Shown piece after piece: positions 18,977 to 27,606 of a stretch of 64,000 nt of DNA; within the stretch, counting starts at the first letter, position 1, and each line of letters opens with the position of its first letter. The stretch covers positions 1,054,001 to 1,118,000 of the forward strand of contig NZ_WAAO01000001.1 of the NCBI RefSeq assembly GCF_008868005.1, read 5' to 3'. Origin of the DNA: Microbacterium algeriense. GTDB taxonomy: Bacteria; Actinomycetota; Actinomycetes; Actinomycetales; Microbacteriaceae. The position numbers and the translations under genes were made by a program. Under the pieces are notes generated by a model. That model saw nothing but the letters and a program-made list of their open reading frames with translations, was not told the origin of the DNA and made no database searches.

Positions 18977-18995
18977 GTCACTGAGCCTGCCGAAG
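18977..18995. repeat. Degenerate copy of the CTGAGC-CGAAG repeat
   Basis: GGTCACTGAGCCTGCCGAAG lies immediately after the nusG stop and matches the core of the tandem repeat at 8749-8909. It is an isolated copy with mismatches. Confidence 0.6.
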
Positions 18996-19001
18996 TGCAC
19001 G

Positions 19002-19033
19002 AGAACGGCCGTCCCTTCCGCGGCGGCCGTTCT
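19002..19033 (+). terminator. Hairpin after nusG
   Basis: A 10-bp perfect stem, AGAACGGCCG (19002-19011) with CGGCCGTTCT (19024-19033), and a 12-nt loop. There is no T-run. It probably ends the trnW-secE-nusG transcript at least in part. Confidence 0.5.
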
Positions 19034-19057
19034 GCGTTGGCGTGAGTCTCTGCTCCG

Positions 19058-19105
19058 GTCGCGATATGACAGCCAAAATCGGCGTTTTGGCTGTCATATC
19101 GCGAC
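19058..19105. repeat. Perfect 21-bp inverted repeat with 6-nt loop
   Basis: Arms 19058-19078 and 19085-19105 are exact reverse complements around the loop TCGGCG; the left arm contains GATATGACAGCCAAAA. It lies between the nusG terminator and the rplK promoter and is more AT-rich than its surroundings. It could be a bidirectional terminator, a roadblock or a mobile palindromic repeat. Confidence 0.85.
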
Positions 19106-19163
19106 GGGAGCCGAGGGGATCCGGCAAGGACAGGCGACGCGCGCAGTTGCGCTCCGGATCGGG

Positions 19164-19169
19164 TAGACT
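19164..19169 (+). promoter_or_regulatory. Probable -10 element of the rplKA promoter
   Basis: TAGACT, preceded by GGG, is the best -10 hexamer in the nusG-rplK gap; no convincing -35 lies 16-18 bp upstream. Transcription would begin near 19176, giving a leader of about 125 nt that includes a CTGAGC-CGAAG repeat. No L11/L1 leader structure was identified with certainty. Confidence 0.35.
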
Positions 19170-19195
19170 TGTGTGGTTTGTGCGACAGCCCGCAG

Positions 19196-19220
19196 GGGTC
19201 CCTGAGCTCGTCGAAGGGCG
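19196..19220. repeat. CCCTGAGC-TCGAAGGG repeat in the rplK leader
   Basis: GGGTCCCTGAGCTCGTCGAA followed by GGGCG is nearly identical to the first copy at 8751-8775. It sits inside the predicted 5' leader of the ribosomal protein mRNA. Confidence 0.75.
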
Positions 19221-19301
19221 TACAGACGACCACGGTCCGGAAACGCCGGATCAGTGGGAGAAGCGGATGCCTCGGCATCCGCCTCGATGAAAGGAAAGAG
19301 A

Positions 19302-19733
19302 ATGGCACCGAAGAAGAAGGTGACCGGCCTGATCAAGCTTCAGATCAACGCCGGTGCAGCCAACCCGGCGCCGCCGATCGGCCCCGCGCTCGGTCAGCAT
19401 GGCGTCAACATCATGGAGTTCTGCAAGGCGTACAACGCCGCGACCGAGTCGCAGCGCGGCAACGTCATCCCCGTCGAGATCACCGTCTACGAGGACCGCA
19501 GCTTCACCTTCGTCCTGAAGACCCCGCCGGCAGCGGAGCTCATCAAGAAGGCCGCCGGCGTGCAGAAGGGGTCGTCGACCCCGCACACGGTCAAGGTCGC
19601 GAAGATCACCAAGGACCAGGTCCGTCAGATCGCCGAGCAGAAGCAGGCCGACCTGAACGCGAACGACGTCGAGGCCGCCTCGAAGATCATCGCCGGAACC
19701 GCCCGTTCCATGGGCATCACGGTCGAGGGCTGA
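19302..19733 (+). CDS. rplK: 50S ribosomal protein L11
   Basis: A 143-residue L11 with the full family sequence: [40 protein letters not shown] and the C-terminal rRNA-binding domain ending [19 protein letters not shown]. It binds 23S rRNA at the GTPase-associated centre. GAAAGGAAAGAG precedes the ATG. The stop overlaps the ribosome binding site of rplA. Confidence 0.98.
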
Positions 19734-19744
19734 GGAGAATAATC

Positions 19745-20434
19745 ATGGCTACCAAGTCCAAGGCTTACAAGGCTGCCGCCGAGAAGATCGAGGCAGACCG
19801 TTACTACACCCCCTCCGAGGCTGTCGCCCTCGCGAAGGAGACCGGCTCGTCGAAGTTCGACTCGACCGTCGAGGTCGCGCTGAAGCTCGCCGTCGACCCG
19901 CGCAAGGCGGACCAGATGGTGCGCGGCACCGTCATCCTCCCGCACGGAACCGGTAAGACCGCTCGTGTCATCGTCTTCGCCACCGGCCCCGCGGCCGAGG
20001 CAGCGATCGCCGCAGGTGCGGACGAGGTCGGCGGCGCCGAGCTCATCCAGAAGGTCGCCGACGGCTGGACCAACTTCGACGCCGCGGTCTCCACTCCGGA
20101 GCTCATGGGCCAGGTCGGTCGTCTCGGAAAGGTTCTCGGACCGCGTGGTCTGATGCCGAACCCGAAGACCGGCACCGTGACCCCGAACCCGGCCAAGGCC
20201 GTCGAGGAGATCAAGGGCGGAAAGATCGAGTTCCGCGTCGACAAGCACGCCAACGTGCACTTCGTCGTCGGCAAGGCGTCCTTCACCGCCGAGCAGCTGA
20301 ACGAGAACATCGGCGCAGCGCTCGAGGAGATCGTCCGCCTCAAGCCGTCGAGCTCGAAGGGCCGTTACATCCAGAAGGGTGCGGTGTCGACCACGTTCGG
20401 CCCCGGCATCCCGCTGGACGTCAACTCCATCTGA
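19745..20434 (+). CDS. rplA: 50S ribosomal protein L1
   Basis: A 229-residue L1 with the signature [20 protein letters not shown] and the two-domain fold. It forms the mobile L1 stalk around the E site and in many bacteria represses its own operon. AGGAGA overlaps the rplK stop. It is the last gene before a strong terminator, so rplJL are transcribed separately. Confidence 0.98.
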   Translation: MATKSKAYKAAAEKIEADRYYTPSEAVALAKETGSSKFDSTVEVALKLAVDPRKADQMVRGTVILPHGTGKTARVIVFATGPAAEAAIAAGADEVGGAELIQKVADGWTNFDAAVSTPELMGQVGRLGKVLGPRGLMPNPKTGTVTPNPAKAVEEIKGGKIEFRVDKHANVHFVVGKASFTAEQLNENIGAALEEIVRLKPSSSKGRYIQKGAVSTTFGPGIPLDVNSI

Positions 20435-20471
20435 CGCTTCGACACACTCAGCGACCCAGTCGCAGAGGAAC

Positions 20472-20499
20472 GCCCCCGGGTTCTCCCGGGGGCATTTCT
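20472..20499 (+). terminator. Rho-independent terminator after rplA
   Basis: A 9-bp perfect GC stem, GCCCCCGGG (20472-20480) with CCCGGGGGC (20485-20493), loop TTCT, followed by ATTTCT. Confidence 0.85.
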
Positions 20500-20627
20500 G
20501 CGTCCGCGCGACCCGTCGGAAACGAATCGTCATCGGATGCGGGGAAGCGGCGCGGGCCGCGTACTGTGAGGGAGTTCCCGTGACGGTCGCGTAAACTCGC
20601 ACCGCACTTCACACCCCAGGAGGGTTC

Positions 20628-21443
20628 ATGTCCCGTCGTCTCATCGCCGCCACCGCACTCGTCGTCGCCGCCACCGTGCTCACCGCCTGCAGCGGGTCGA
20701 GCACTCCCGCGAGCACATCGGACGGCACGAGCGAGGGGTCCGACTTCGGTCTGGTGCAGGACGGCACGCTCACCGTCGCCACCGAGGGCACCTACCGTCC
20801 CTTCAGCTTCCACGACGACGGCGGCTCCGGCGACCTGACTGGTTTCGATGTCGAGATCATCCAGGCGGTCGCCGACAAGCTCGGCCTCGAGGTGAAGTTC
20901 CAGGAGACGCAGTGGGACGCGATCTTCGCGGGCCTCGACGCCGGCCGCTTCGACGTCATCGCGAACCAGGTCTCGATCAACGACGAGCGCGAGGCGAAGT
21001 ACCTCTTCAGCGAGCCGTACACCGTCTCGCCCGGCGTGATCGTCGTGCCCGAGGACGACGATTCGATCTCGTCCTTCGACGACCTCGAGGGCAAGACCAC
21101 GGCCCAGTCGCTGACGAGCAACTGGTACGAACTGGCGACCGAGTCCGGGGCGAAGGTCGAGGGTGTCGAGGGCTGGGCGCAGGCGGTCGAGCTGCTGCGC
21201 CAGGGCCGCGTCGACGCGACGATCAACGACAAGCTGACGTTCCTCGACTACGAGACCACGAACAGCCCGTCCGGTCTGAAGATCGCGGCCGAGACGGACG
21301 AGGCCGGTGAGCAGGCGTTCGTGTTCACGAAGGACAAGAAGGCGCTGGTGGAGGCCGTCGACGGTGCGCTCGACGAGCTGCGCGCCGACGGGACCCTGGC
21401 GGAGATCAGCGACAAGTACTTCGGCGAAGACGTCACGCAGTAG
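20628..21443 (+). CDS. Amino-acid ABC transporter substrate-binding lipoprotein, probably cystine type
   Basis: A 271-residue lipoprotein: a signal peptide with lipobox LTAC (Cys at about residue 20), a Ser/Thr-rich linker, then a family 3 binding protein (GTLTVATEGTYRPFSF, LTGFDVEIIQAVADKLGLEVKF, WDAIFAGLDAGRFDVIANQ). The motif set resembles cystine/polar amino-acid binders such as TcyA/FliY. AGGAGG lies before the ATG. It forms a three-gene operon with the following permease and ATPase. Confidence 0.85.
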   Translation: MSRRLIAATALVVAATVLTACSGSSTPASTSDGTSEGSDFGLVQDGTLTVATEGTYRPFSFHDDGGSGDLTGFDVEIIQAVADKLGLEVKFQETQWDAIFAGLDAGRFDVIANQVSINDEREAKYLFSEPYTVSPGVIVVPEDDDSISSFDDLEGKTTAQSLTSNWYELATESGAKVEGVEGWAQAVELLRQGRVDATINDKLTFLDYETTNSPSGLKIAAETDEAGEQAFVFTKDKKALVEAVDGALDELRADGTLAEISDKYFGEDVTQ

Positions 21444-21446
21444 TCG

Positions 21447-22112
21447 ATGGAGAGTCCCTGGCAGCTGTTCTTCGATTCGCTCGGGCCGATCGCCTGGGCG
21501 GGTCTGACGGCGACGGTTCCGCTCGCGCTGATCTCGTTCGTCCTCGGGCTCGTCATCGCCGTCGGTGTCGCCCTGATGCGGATCTCCGTGCACCCGGTCG
21601 TCTCGGGGGTGGCGCGCTTCTACATCTCGGTGATCCGCGGCACGCCGATGCTGGTGCAGCTGTTCGTGATCTTCTACGGGCTTCCGTCGGTCGGGGTCAC
21701 CCTCGACCCGTGGCCGAGTGCGATCATCGCGCTCTCGCTGAACGTCGGCGGCTACGGCGCGGAGGTCGTGCGGGCGGCGATCCTCTCGGTGCCGAAGGGG
21801 CAGTGGGAGGCGGCGTACACCGTGGGCATGAACCGCACCCGCACGCTGACGCGGATCATCCTGCCGCAGGCTGCTCGGGTGTCGGTGCCGCCACTGTCGA
21901 ACACGTTCATCTCACTCGTGAAGGACACCTCCCTGACCTCGCTGATCCTCGTGACGGAGCTGTTCAAGGTGGCCCAGCAGATCGCCTCGACGACGCTGGA
22001 GTTCATGGTGCTGTATCTGGCCGCCGCGCTGGTGTACTGGGTGCTCTGCCTGGTGCTGTCGTTCGGTCAGAGTGCTCTCGAGAGGAGGCTGGACAGCCGT
22101 GTCGCTCACTGA
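21447..22112 (+). CDS. Amino-acid ABC transporter permease
   Basis: A 221-residue HisM/GlnP-type permease with about five transmembrane helices. It has [21 protein letters not shown] near the middle and the EAA loop [25 protein letters not shown] that docks on the ATPase. It starts 4 bp after the binding-protein stop. The 3' end overlaps the ATPase start by 14 bp. Confidence 0.9.
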   Translation: MESPWQLFFDSLGPIAWAGLTATVPLALISFVLGLVIAVGVALMRISVHPVVSGVARFYISVIRGTPMLVQLFVIFYGLPSVGVTLDPWPSAIIALSLNVGGYGAEVVRAAILSVPKGQWEAAYTVGMNRTRTLTRIILPQAARVSVPPLSNTFISLVKDTSLTSLILVTELFKVAQQIASTTLEFMVLYLAAALVYWVLCLVLSFGQSALERRLDSRVAH

Positions 22113-22902
22113 TCCGAACCAGGAGGCCCTGCTCGTCGCGCGCGGGCTGCGCAAGAGCTTCGGCGACAACGAGGTGCTGCGCGGCATCGACCTGACGCTG
22201 CACCGCGGCGAGGTGGTCGTGCTGATCGGGCCCAGCGGGTCGGGCAAGACGACGGTGCTGCGCGCGCTCAACGGTCTCGAGACTCCGGATGCCGGCACGA
22301 TCGTCGTCGCTGGCGGCCCGGAGATCGATTTCGCGCCCGAGGTGAAGCCTTCCCCGCGGCTGCAGAAGCAGAAGCGGCTCGCGCTGCGGGACCGCTCGGC
22401 CATGGTGTTCCAGCACCACAATCTCTTCCCTCATCTCACGGTGCTCGAGAACGTGATCGAGGGTCCGTGGCGGGTGCAGGGTCGCCCCAAGGACGAGGTG
22501 GTCGTCGACGCCCTCGCGCTGTTGGACAGGGTCGGTCTGGCGGACAAGGCCGATGCCCGTCCGCACCAGCTCTCGGGCGGACAGCAGCAACGCGTCGGCA
22601 TCGTCCGGGCACTCGCCCTCCGGCCGGACGTGCTGCTCTTCGACGAGCCGACCAGCGCGCTGGACCCCGAACTCGTGGGGGAGGTGCTGCTTGTGATCAA
22701 AGAGCTCGCGGACGAGGGATGGACCATGGCGGTCGTCACGCATGAGCTGAGCTTCGCGCGCGAGGCCGCCGATCACGTGCTGTTCCTGGACGGCGGCGTC
22801 ATCGTGGAGCAGGGGCCGCCCGCCGACCTGTTCCGTGCGCCGACCCACGAGCGCACGCAGCGGTTCCTCACCCGCATCATGCGTCCGCTCGACGGCGCCT
22901 GA
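22099..22902 (+). CDS. Amino-acid ABC transporter ATP-binding protein
   Basis: A 267-residue GlnQ/HisP-type ATPase: Walker [11 protein letters not shown]-loop [16 protein letters not shown], signature [11 protein letters not shown], Walker [14 protein letters not shown] and the H-loop VVTHE. GTG at 22099 with AGGAGG about 10 nt upstream was chosen over an upstream in-frame ATG inside the permease. It energises uptake by the two preceding proteins. Confidence 0.92.
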   Translation: MSLTDPNQEALLVARGLRKSFGDNEVLRGIDLTLHRGEVVVLIGPSGSGKTTVLRALNGLETPDAGTIVVAGGPEIDFAPEVKPSPRLQKQKRLALRDRSAMVFQHHNLFPHLTVLENVIEGPWRVQGRPKDEVVVDALALLDRVGLADKADARPHQLSGGQQQRVGIVRALALRPDVLLFDEPTSALDPELVGEVLLVIKELADEGWTMAVVTHELSFAREAADHVLFLDGGVIVEQGPPADLFRAPTHERTQRFLTRIMRPLDGA

Positions 22903-22924
22903 CCCGCGCATCCCTCGACGCGGG
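22903..22924 (+). terminator. Short hairpin after the amino-acid ABC operon
   Basis: CCCGCG (22903-22908) pairs with CGCGGG (22919-22924) right after the stop codon; there is no T-run. This is a weak terminator candidate. Confidence 0.35.
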
Positions 22925-22949
22925 GGTCGCACCGTGGCAGGATGCCCCC

Positions 22950-23306
22950 GTGGGAACCATCGACGACTACCTGACCGACCTCGACCCCGCCGATCGGGAG
23001 ACGATCGCCCGGGTGTACGCCCTCGCCCGCGACGAGGTGCCGGATGCGGAGCAGGGCAAGGGCTACGGCATGCCCGCCCTCGTGCACCGCGGCAAGCCTC
23101 TTCTCTCGGTGATGCGCGCGAAGAAGCACATCGGCGTGTACCCGTTCAGTCCGGAGGCGGTCGCGACGGTCGCCGGGCTCCTGGACGGGCATGAGGGTGT
23201 CAGCGTCGACAAGGGCACCATCCGGTTCCAGCCCGAGCATCCCCTCCCGGACGACGCGCTTCGCAGCCTGGTGCGTGCGCGACGGCGTCAGATCGACGGC
23301 GACTGA
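22950..23306 (+). CDS. DUF1801/YdhG-like protein
   Basis: A 118-residue protein of the YdhG/DUF1801 family (frataxin-like fold, sometimes called iron chaperone): YLTDLDPADRETIARVYALA, GYGMPALVHRGKPLLSV, KKHIGVYPFS. Function in actinobacteria is not established. The GTG start is preceded by CAGGAT at 22938-22943 with a 6-nt gap and no ribosome binding site, so it is probably leaderless. It converges on lysE with a 4-bp gap. Confidence 0.75.
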   Translation: MGTIDDYLTDLDPADRETIARVYALARDEVPDAEQGKGYGMPALVHRGKPLLSVMRAKKHIGVYPFSPEAVATVAGLLDGHEGVSVDKGTIRFQPEHPLPDDALRSLVRARRRQIDGD

Positions 23307-23310
23307 CCCG

Positions 23311-23970
23311 TCAGGCGCCCAGCACCGGGATCACGAGGCTCACGGCGATCGCGATCATGACGACCGCGATAACGGCGTCGAGGATGCGCCACGAGCGCGG
23401 TGTGCGCAGCCAGCGGCCGAGGTAGCGGGCGCCGAAGCCCAGCGCCGTGAACCACAGGATGCTGGCGGCGATGGCCCCGCCCGCGAAAAGCCAGCGCTCC
23501 TCGCCGTGGGTGGCCGCGATCGAGCCGAGCATGAGCACCGTGTCGAGGTAGACGTGCGGGTTGAGCCAGGTGAGCGCCAGGGTCGTCAGCACCACCGGGG
23601 CCAGGCGCGTGCGGGTGAGGGTGCCGCTCGCGCTCGTCGTCGACGCGACCGCTGCCTGTTCGTCCGCCGTGTCGACGGCCAGCTCCTCGCCGCCGCGCCA
23701 CGCGCGTCGAGCCGCGAGGACCCCGTAGGCGAGCAGGAAGGCGGCTCCCGCCCAGCGCGCCACGACCACGAGCCATGGCGCGGCGGTGAGGACGTAGCCC
23801 AGCCCTGCCACGCCGGCGGCGATCAGCGCCGCGTCGGACAGTGCGCAGACGGCGACGACGGCCAGGACATGCTCGCGGCGGATCCCCTGACGCAGCACGA
23901 AAACGTTCTGCGCGCCGATCGCGACGATGAGGGAGAGGCCGAGTCCGAGGCCGGCGAGAACCGTGAGCAT
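23311..23970 (-). CDS. lysE: LysE/ArgO-type amino acid exporter
   Basis: A 219-residue membrane protein with about six helices and the LysE signature at the N-terminus (IVAIGAQNVFVLRQGIRREH) and TWLNPHVYLDTVLMLGS in the middle. It exports lysine/arginine when intracellular basic amino acids build up. On the minus strand TAGGCT lies 6 nt before the ATG, suggesting a leaderless mRNA. It is divergent from its likely activator, lysG. Confidence 0.88.
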   Translation of the reverse strand: MLTVLAGLGLGLSLIVAIGAQNVFVLRQGIRREHVLAVVAVCALSDAALIAAGVAGLGYVLTAAPWLVVVARWAGAAFLLAYGVLAARRAWRGGEELAVDTADEQAAVASTTSASGTLTRTRLAPVVLTTLALTWLNPHVYLDTVLMLGSIAATHGEERWLFAGGAIAASILWFTALGFGARYLGRWLRTPRSWRILDAVIAVVMIAIAVSLVIPVLGA

Positions 23971-23981
23971 GGCCCCAGCCT

Positions 23982-24017
23982 AGGAATCCGGGGCCATGAT
24001 GAGAAGCGAAGATTCCT
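23982..24017. promoter_or_regulatory. Inverted repeat in the lysE-lysG divergent promoter
   Basis: AGGAATC (23982-23988) and GATTCCT (24011-24017) form an inverted repeat with a 22-bp spacer. The left arm overlaps the lysE -10 and the right arm lies upstream of the lysG -10. It is a candidate LysG-type operator. Confidence 0.45.
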
Positions 24018-24040
24018 TTCGAACCATTAGCATCGCTTAT

Positions 24041-24922
24041 GTGAGAATCGACCCCGAGCTCGCGGCCACGCTGGCGGCGATCGTGGACGAGGGAACCCTC
24101 GACGCGGCCTCCCGGCGGCTCCGCATCACGCCCTCGGCGGTGAGCCAGCGGCTGAAGGCCCTCGAGCAGCAGTTGGGACGCATCCTCGTCGTGCGCAGCA
24201 AACCGGCGCGGCTGACCGAAGCGGGCGCGGCGGTCGTGCGCCTGGCGCGGCAGATCGCCCTGCTCGAGCACGATGCGCTCGTGGGGGTCGGGATCGATGA
24301 GGAGGGCGGCGCTCGCCGCATCACCGTGCCGCTCGCGGTGAACGCCGACTCGATGGCGACCTGGTTCCTGGCACCGCTGGCCCGACTCTCATCCGGCCAC
24401 GACATCGACTTCGATCTGCACCGCGATGATCAGAACTTCACCGCCCGCCTGCTGGAGTCCGGAACCGTGATGGCGGCGGTGACGAGCGAGGAGACCCCGG
24501 TTGCCGGATGCTCGGTGGCGCCGCTCGGTGTGCTCGAGTATCGGGCGATGGCGGAGGCGGCATTCGCCGAGCGGTGGTTCGCCGGCGGTGTGACGCCTGG
24601 CGCGCTGGCGCTCGCCCCGTTCGTCGACTTCGATCGCCGCGACACCCTGCAGCACGAGTGGCTGCGGGCGATGGGGGTCTCGCCGGAGGGGGTGCCGCGG
24701 CACTACGTCCCCGCCTCCCACGACTATGCCCTCGCGGTGCGGCTCGGTCTCGGCTGGGGGATGGTCCCGGTGCCGCAGGAGGCTCCCGGCCTGGTCGCTC
24801 TGGGCGGACCGACCCTCCGGGTGCGGCTCCACTGGCAGCAGTGGAACCTGCGCTCCGATCTGCTGGACACCATCGCCCAGGAGATCGCCCTCGAGGCGCG
24901 TCGCGTGCTCGGCGCCGTCTGA
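24041..24922 (+). CDS. lysG: LysR-family activator of lysE (LysG/ArgP type)
   Basis: A 293-residue LysR regulator: N-terminal winged helix (LAAIVDEGTLDAASRRLRIT then PSAVSQRLKALEQQLG) and a C-terminal effector domain. The first helix is of the LysG/ArgP subtype, which senses lysine and arginine and activates lysE/argO. The GTG at 24041 is preferred: TAGCAT (24028-24033) lies 7 nt upstream, giving a leaderless mRNA, while an ATG at 23996 would fall upstream of this promoter. Confidence 0.85.
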   Translation: MRIDPELAATLAAIVDEGTLDAASRRLRITPSAVSQRLKALEQQLGRILVVRSKPARLTEAGAAVVRLARQIALLEHDALVGVGIDEEGGARRITVPLAVNADSMATWFLAPLARLSSGHDIDFDLHRDDQNFTARLLESGTVMAAVTSEETPVAGCSVAPLGVLEYRAMAEAAFAERWFAGGVTPGALALAPFVDFDRRDTLQHEWLRAMGVSPEGVPRHYVPASHDYALAVRLGLGWGMVPVPQEAPGLVALGGPTLRVRLHWQQWNLRSDLLDTIAQEIALEARRVLGAV

Positions 24923-25089
24923 GGCCCGTTTCCGGTCTGCGCGGGATGAGCGAATCTCCTGCGCGAAATCGCCTTGTCCTTCCGGAAGGGCTCGGAGAGG
25001 ATGGCGCAAACGCGCGGGTGCGGGGTCGTTGAGGGGTGGCCGGAACACCGGCATCCACGTGGTTCACCGATTCCTGAGGGGGAAGCGAC

Positions 25090-25710
25090 ATGGTAACCAA
25101 GGCAACGCAGCGCAAGATCGGAGCGGTGCTGGCGGGTGGACTGGTGCTCGGCATCGGCACCGCGGCCACGCTGGCGGCGTGGAACGACTCCGAGTTCGCG
25201 AACGGCACGTTCACCGCCGGCGCGTTCAATCTGGAGGGCTCGACGGACGGCACCACGTACGCCAACCACAGCACCGCGGGCACGGCGGCGACGCTCGCGT
25301 TCACCCTGCCGGCAGGACTCGTGAGCAACATGTCGCCGAGCAGCACCGTCTACGCGGGCTTCTGGGTGCGGTTGGCTGCCGGCACGACCTCCGCAGCGAA
25401 CCTGACCGCCTCAGGTGCAACGGCAGACCCCGCCGCGACCTCCAACTCGGATCACCTGTCGTACGCGATCTACCAGCTCGATCCCGGGGCGACGTGCAAC
25501 GCCGCCTCGGCGACCGGCACGCCGGTGGCGAGCGGGGCGACGCTGGACGCGCTGACCGGAGCGACTGCTATCCCGCTCACCGCCGGGGCCACGGCCACCG
25601 ATCCGGGAACGGCCGTGCAGCTGTGCTTCCGCGTCACGGCGGACGCGGCGCTGGAGCCCAGCCTGGTGACGGACGCCACGTGGAGTTTCACGGCCACGTC
25701 GACGAACTGA
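25090..25710 (+). CDS. SipW-type signal peptide surface protein 1 (TasA-like)
   Basis: A 206-residue secreted protein. Its N-terminus is a SipW-cognate signal peptide: a hydrophobic VLAGGLVLGIGTAATLAAWN followed by DSEFANGTFTAGAFNLEG, the pattern seen in TasA/CalY fibre proteins of Bacillus. The rest is Ala/Thr-rich, predicted beta, with two cysteines (CNAAS and LCFRV) that could form a disulfide. GAGGGGGAAG precedes the ATG. It begins a five-gene operon with a dedicated signal peptidase; assembly into surface fibres is inferred. Confidence 0.8.
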   Translation: MVTKATQRKIGAVLAGGLVLGIGTAATLAAWNDSEFANGTFTAGAFNLEGSTDGTTYANHSTAGTAATLAFTLPAGLVSNMSPSSTVYAGFWVRLAAGTTSAANLTASGATADPAATSNSDHLSYAIYQLDPGATCNAASATGTPVASGATLDALTGATAIPLTAGATATDPGTAVQLCFRVTADAALEPSLVTDATWSFTATSTN

Positions 25711-25717
25711 GCGCGTG

Positions 25718-26335
25718 ATGCAGACCCGCAGAGATGTGCGGGAGAGGCGACGGCTGCACTCCCGCCGAGTCCGCGCCGTGCTCGCGGGCGGCCTGGTGCT
25801 GGGCATAGGGGCGGCCGCGACCCTCGCCGCCTGGAACGACTCCGAGTTCGGAGCCGCGAGCTTCACGGCCGGCCGGTTCGACATCGTCGGCGCGACGGAC
25901 GGGACCACGTTCTCGAGCCACGCGACCGCAGGCACCGCCGCGACGCTGAACTTCCAGCTCGCCCCCACGGCGATGGCGCCGGGAACCACCACCTATGCGC
26001 TGTTCAGCGTCCGCACCGCGAACCCCTCGGTGGCCGGGACCGTGCAGCTCACCGCCGGCACCCCCGGGGGCACGGGGCTCGCGACGTACCTCACGTACGG
26101 CGTGCGGACCATCTCCGGCACCACCTGCAACGGGACCACGTACCCCGCGGGGACCGCTGTGGTCACCGACGGCTCGGCGCTGACGGCCGGAGGGGCGTCG
26201 ACCCAGACGGTCACGGCGAACGGAGCGTCGCAGGTGAACTACTGCATCGCCGTCACGCTGCCCACCACCGCGCCGAACGCCGCGCAGGGCCTCACGATGT
26301 CGCAGACCTGGCAGTTCCAGGGGACATCGTCCTAG
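25718..26335 (+). CDS. SipW-type signal peptide surface protein 2, paralogue of the previous gene
   Basis: A 205-residue paralogue of the product at 25090, sharing AVLAGGLVLGIGAAATLAAW, then NDSEF and a TAGRFDIVGATDGTT segment; the shared DNA suggests a tandem duplication. A cytoplasmic Arg-rich N-terminus (RRDVRERRRLHSRR) precedes the hydrophobic part. Two cysteines (TTCNGT, NYCIAV) are retained. A GTG at 25715 is an alternative start. It is probably processed by the signal peptidase encoded next. Confidence 0.78.
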   Translation: MQTRRDVRERRRLHSRRVRAVLAGGLVLGIGAAATLAAWNDSEFGAASFTAGRFDIVGATDGTTFSSHATAGTAATLNFQLAPTAMAPGTTTYALFSVRTANPSVAGTVQLTAGTPGGTGLATYLTYGVRTISGTTCNGTTYPAGTAVVTDGSALTAGGASTQTVTANGASQVNYCIAVTLPTTAPNAAQGLTMSQTWQFQGTSS

Positions 26336-26353
26336 ATCGGAAGGAGGGTCGAG

Positions 26354-26959
26354 ATGACGCCCATCACGCGACGCCGCGTGCGCGAGCAGCCCGTCGCTCC
26401 TCCCGAGGAGGAGACCGGAAGCGCCCCCTCGTCCCGGTCGCGGGCGGGCAGCGCGATCGGAGACGTGCTGCTGTGGCTCGCCGCCGCGGCCGGAGCGGTC
26501 TGCATCGTGCTCGTGGTGCTCGCGTTCACGGCGCAGATCACCCTCATCATGTTCCGCACGGGCTCGATGTCGCCGACGATCCCCGCCGGATCGGTGGCGG
26601 TGGTGCAGCGCATCCCGGCGAGCGAGATCGAGGTCGGCGACATCGTCACCGTCGACCGGGACGGCGAGCTCCCCGTGACCCACCGGGTGACCTCCGTCGC
26701 GCCGGGCACGAGCGACGGGCAGCGGACGATCACGATGCGCGGCGACGCGAATGCCGCAGACGATCCCACCCCGTACTCCGTGGCATCCGTCCGGGTCGTC
26801 CTGTTCTCCGTGCCCGGCGTCGCCGCCGTGATCGCCGGCATGGGCGATCCGCTCGTGCTCGCCGGGCTGACGGTCGCCGCGGCGCTGCTCGTGGTCTGGG
26901 CGTTCTGGCCGCGCTCGCCGCGCGCGAGGGAAGCCCGGGAGAACCGAGGGTCGTCATGA
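26354..26959 (+). CDS. SipW-like (ER-type) signal peptidase I
   Basis: A 201-residue membrane protease with an N-terminal transmembrane helix (about 37-65), the catalytic serine S71 in RTGSMSPTIPAGSV and a histidine H110 in PVTHRVTS where typical bacterial SPase I has lysine. Ser-His catalysis is the mark of SipW and archaeal/ER-type enzymes. A second helix (about 165-190) lies at the C-terminus. It should cleave the neighbouring SipW-type substrates. Its stop overlaps the next start by 4 bp. Confidence 0.88.
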   Translation: MTPITRRRVREQPVAPPEEETGSAPSSRSRAGSAIGDVLLWLAAAAGAVCIVLVVLAFTAQITLIMFRTGSMSPTIPAGSVAVVQRIPASEIEVGDIVTVDRDGELPVTHRVTSVAPGTSDGQRTITMRGDANAADDPTPYSVASVRVVLFSVPGVAAVIAGMGDPLVLAGLTVAAALLVVWAFWPRSPRAREARENRGSS

Positions 26960-27606
26960 GACGGCGTCTCGCATTCGGACGGTGGCTGGCGGTCGGGCTC
27001 CTGGCGATCGCGGCGGTCGCGACGCCGAGCACGGCCTGGGCGGCGCCCGCCACGCAGGTGATCCAGGGAGACGTGCTGCGCCTGGTCTCGGTGGCCGACT
27101 GGGATGCGGCCGCCGGGATGCTCCCCGGCCAGCCCCTGCGCTGGGACGTGGCCGTGAGCGCGCAGGCACCCGATCCGGGTGTGATCCGCATCGGGATCAG
27201 CGCGACCGGCGGCGCCGCTCTCGTCGTCGACGTCGCGATGTGCCGTCAGGCGTGGGCGGGGACGGACTGTCCCGGGGGAGCGACCACCCTGCGTGAGGAC
27301 TGGCCCATCTCCCGCGACGGTGCGGAGACGCCTCTCGCCGAGATTGCGGACACCGAGACCGCGCACCTCCGTCTCGCGATCACCCTGGACGCCGGCGACG
27401 CGGCAGGGAGCACCGAGGTGCGCATCCAGGCGCGAGGGGCGGGGGAGACGGTAGCCGTCGGGCCGGACGGCGGCCTCGCCGTCACCGGCGCCTCGCCCCG
27501 CACGGCGTGGCTCGCCGCCGCGGGGGTGCTGCTCGCGCTGGCGGGGGCGGCACTCGGGCGGGGTCGCCGCGTCCGGGCGGAGCCCCAGCGGAGGACGCGC
27601 GCATGA
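26956..27606 (+). CDS. Secreted protein with LAxTG cell-wall sorting signal
   Basis: A 216-residue protein with a Sec signal peptide (cleavage near TAWAAPA, about residue 30) and, at the C-terminus, LAVTG (174-178), a hydrophobic stretch of about 20 residues and a basic tail (GRGRRVRAEPQRRTRA). This is a class E sortase-type anchor signal. The middle domain is not recognised and has two cysteines. It may anchor the fibres made from the neighbouring SipW substrates; no sortase gene is present in the window. Confidence 0.7.
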   Translation: MRRRLAFGRWLAVGLLAIAAVATPSTAWAAPATQVIQGDVLRLVSVADWDAAAGMLPGQPLRWDVAVSAQAPDPGVIRIGISATGGAALVVDVAMCRQAWAGTDCPGGATTLREDWPISRDGAETPLAEIADTETAHLRLAITLDAGDAAGSTEVRIQARGAGETVAVGPDGGLAVTGASPRTAWLAAAGVLLALAGAALGRGRRVRAEPQRRTRA

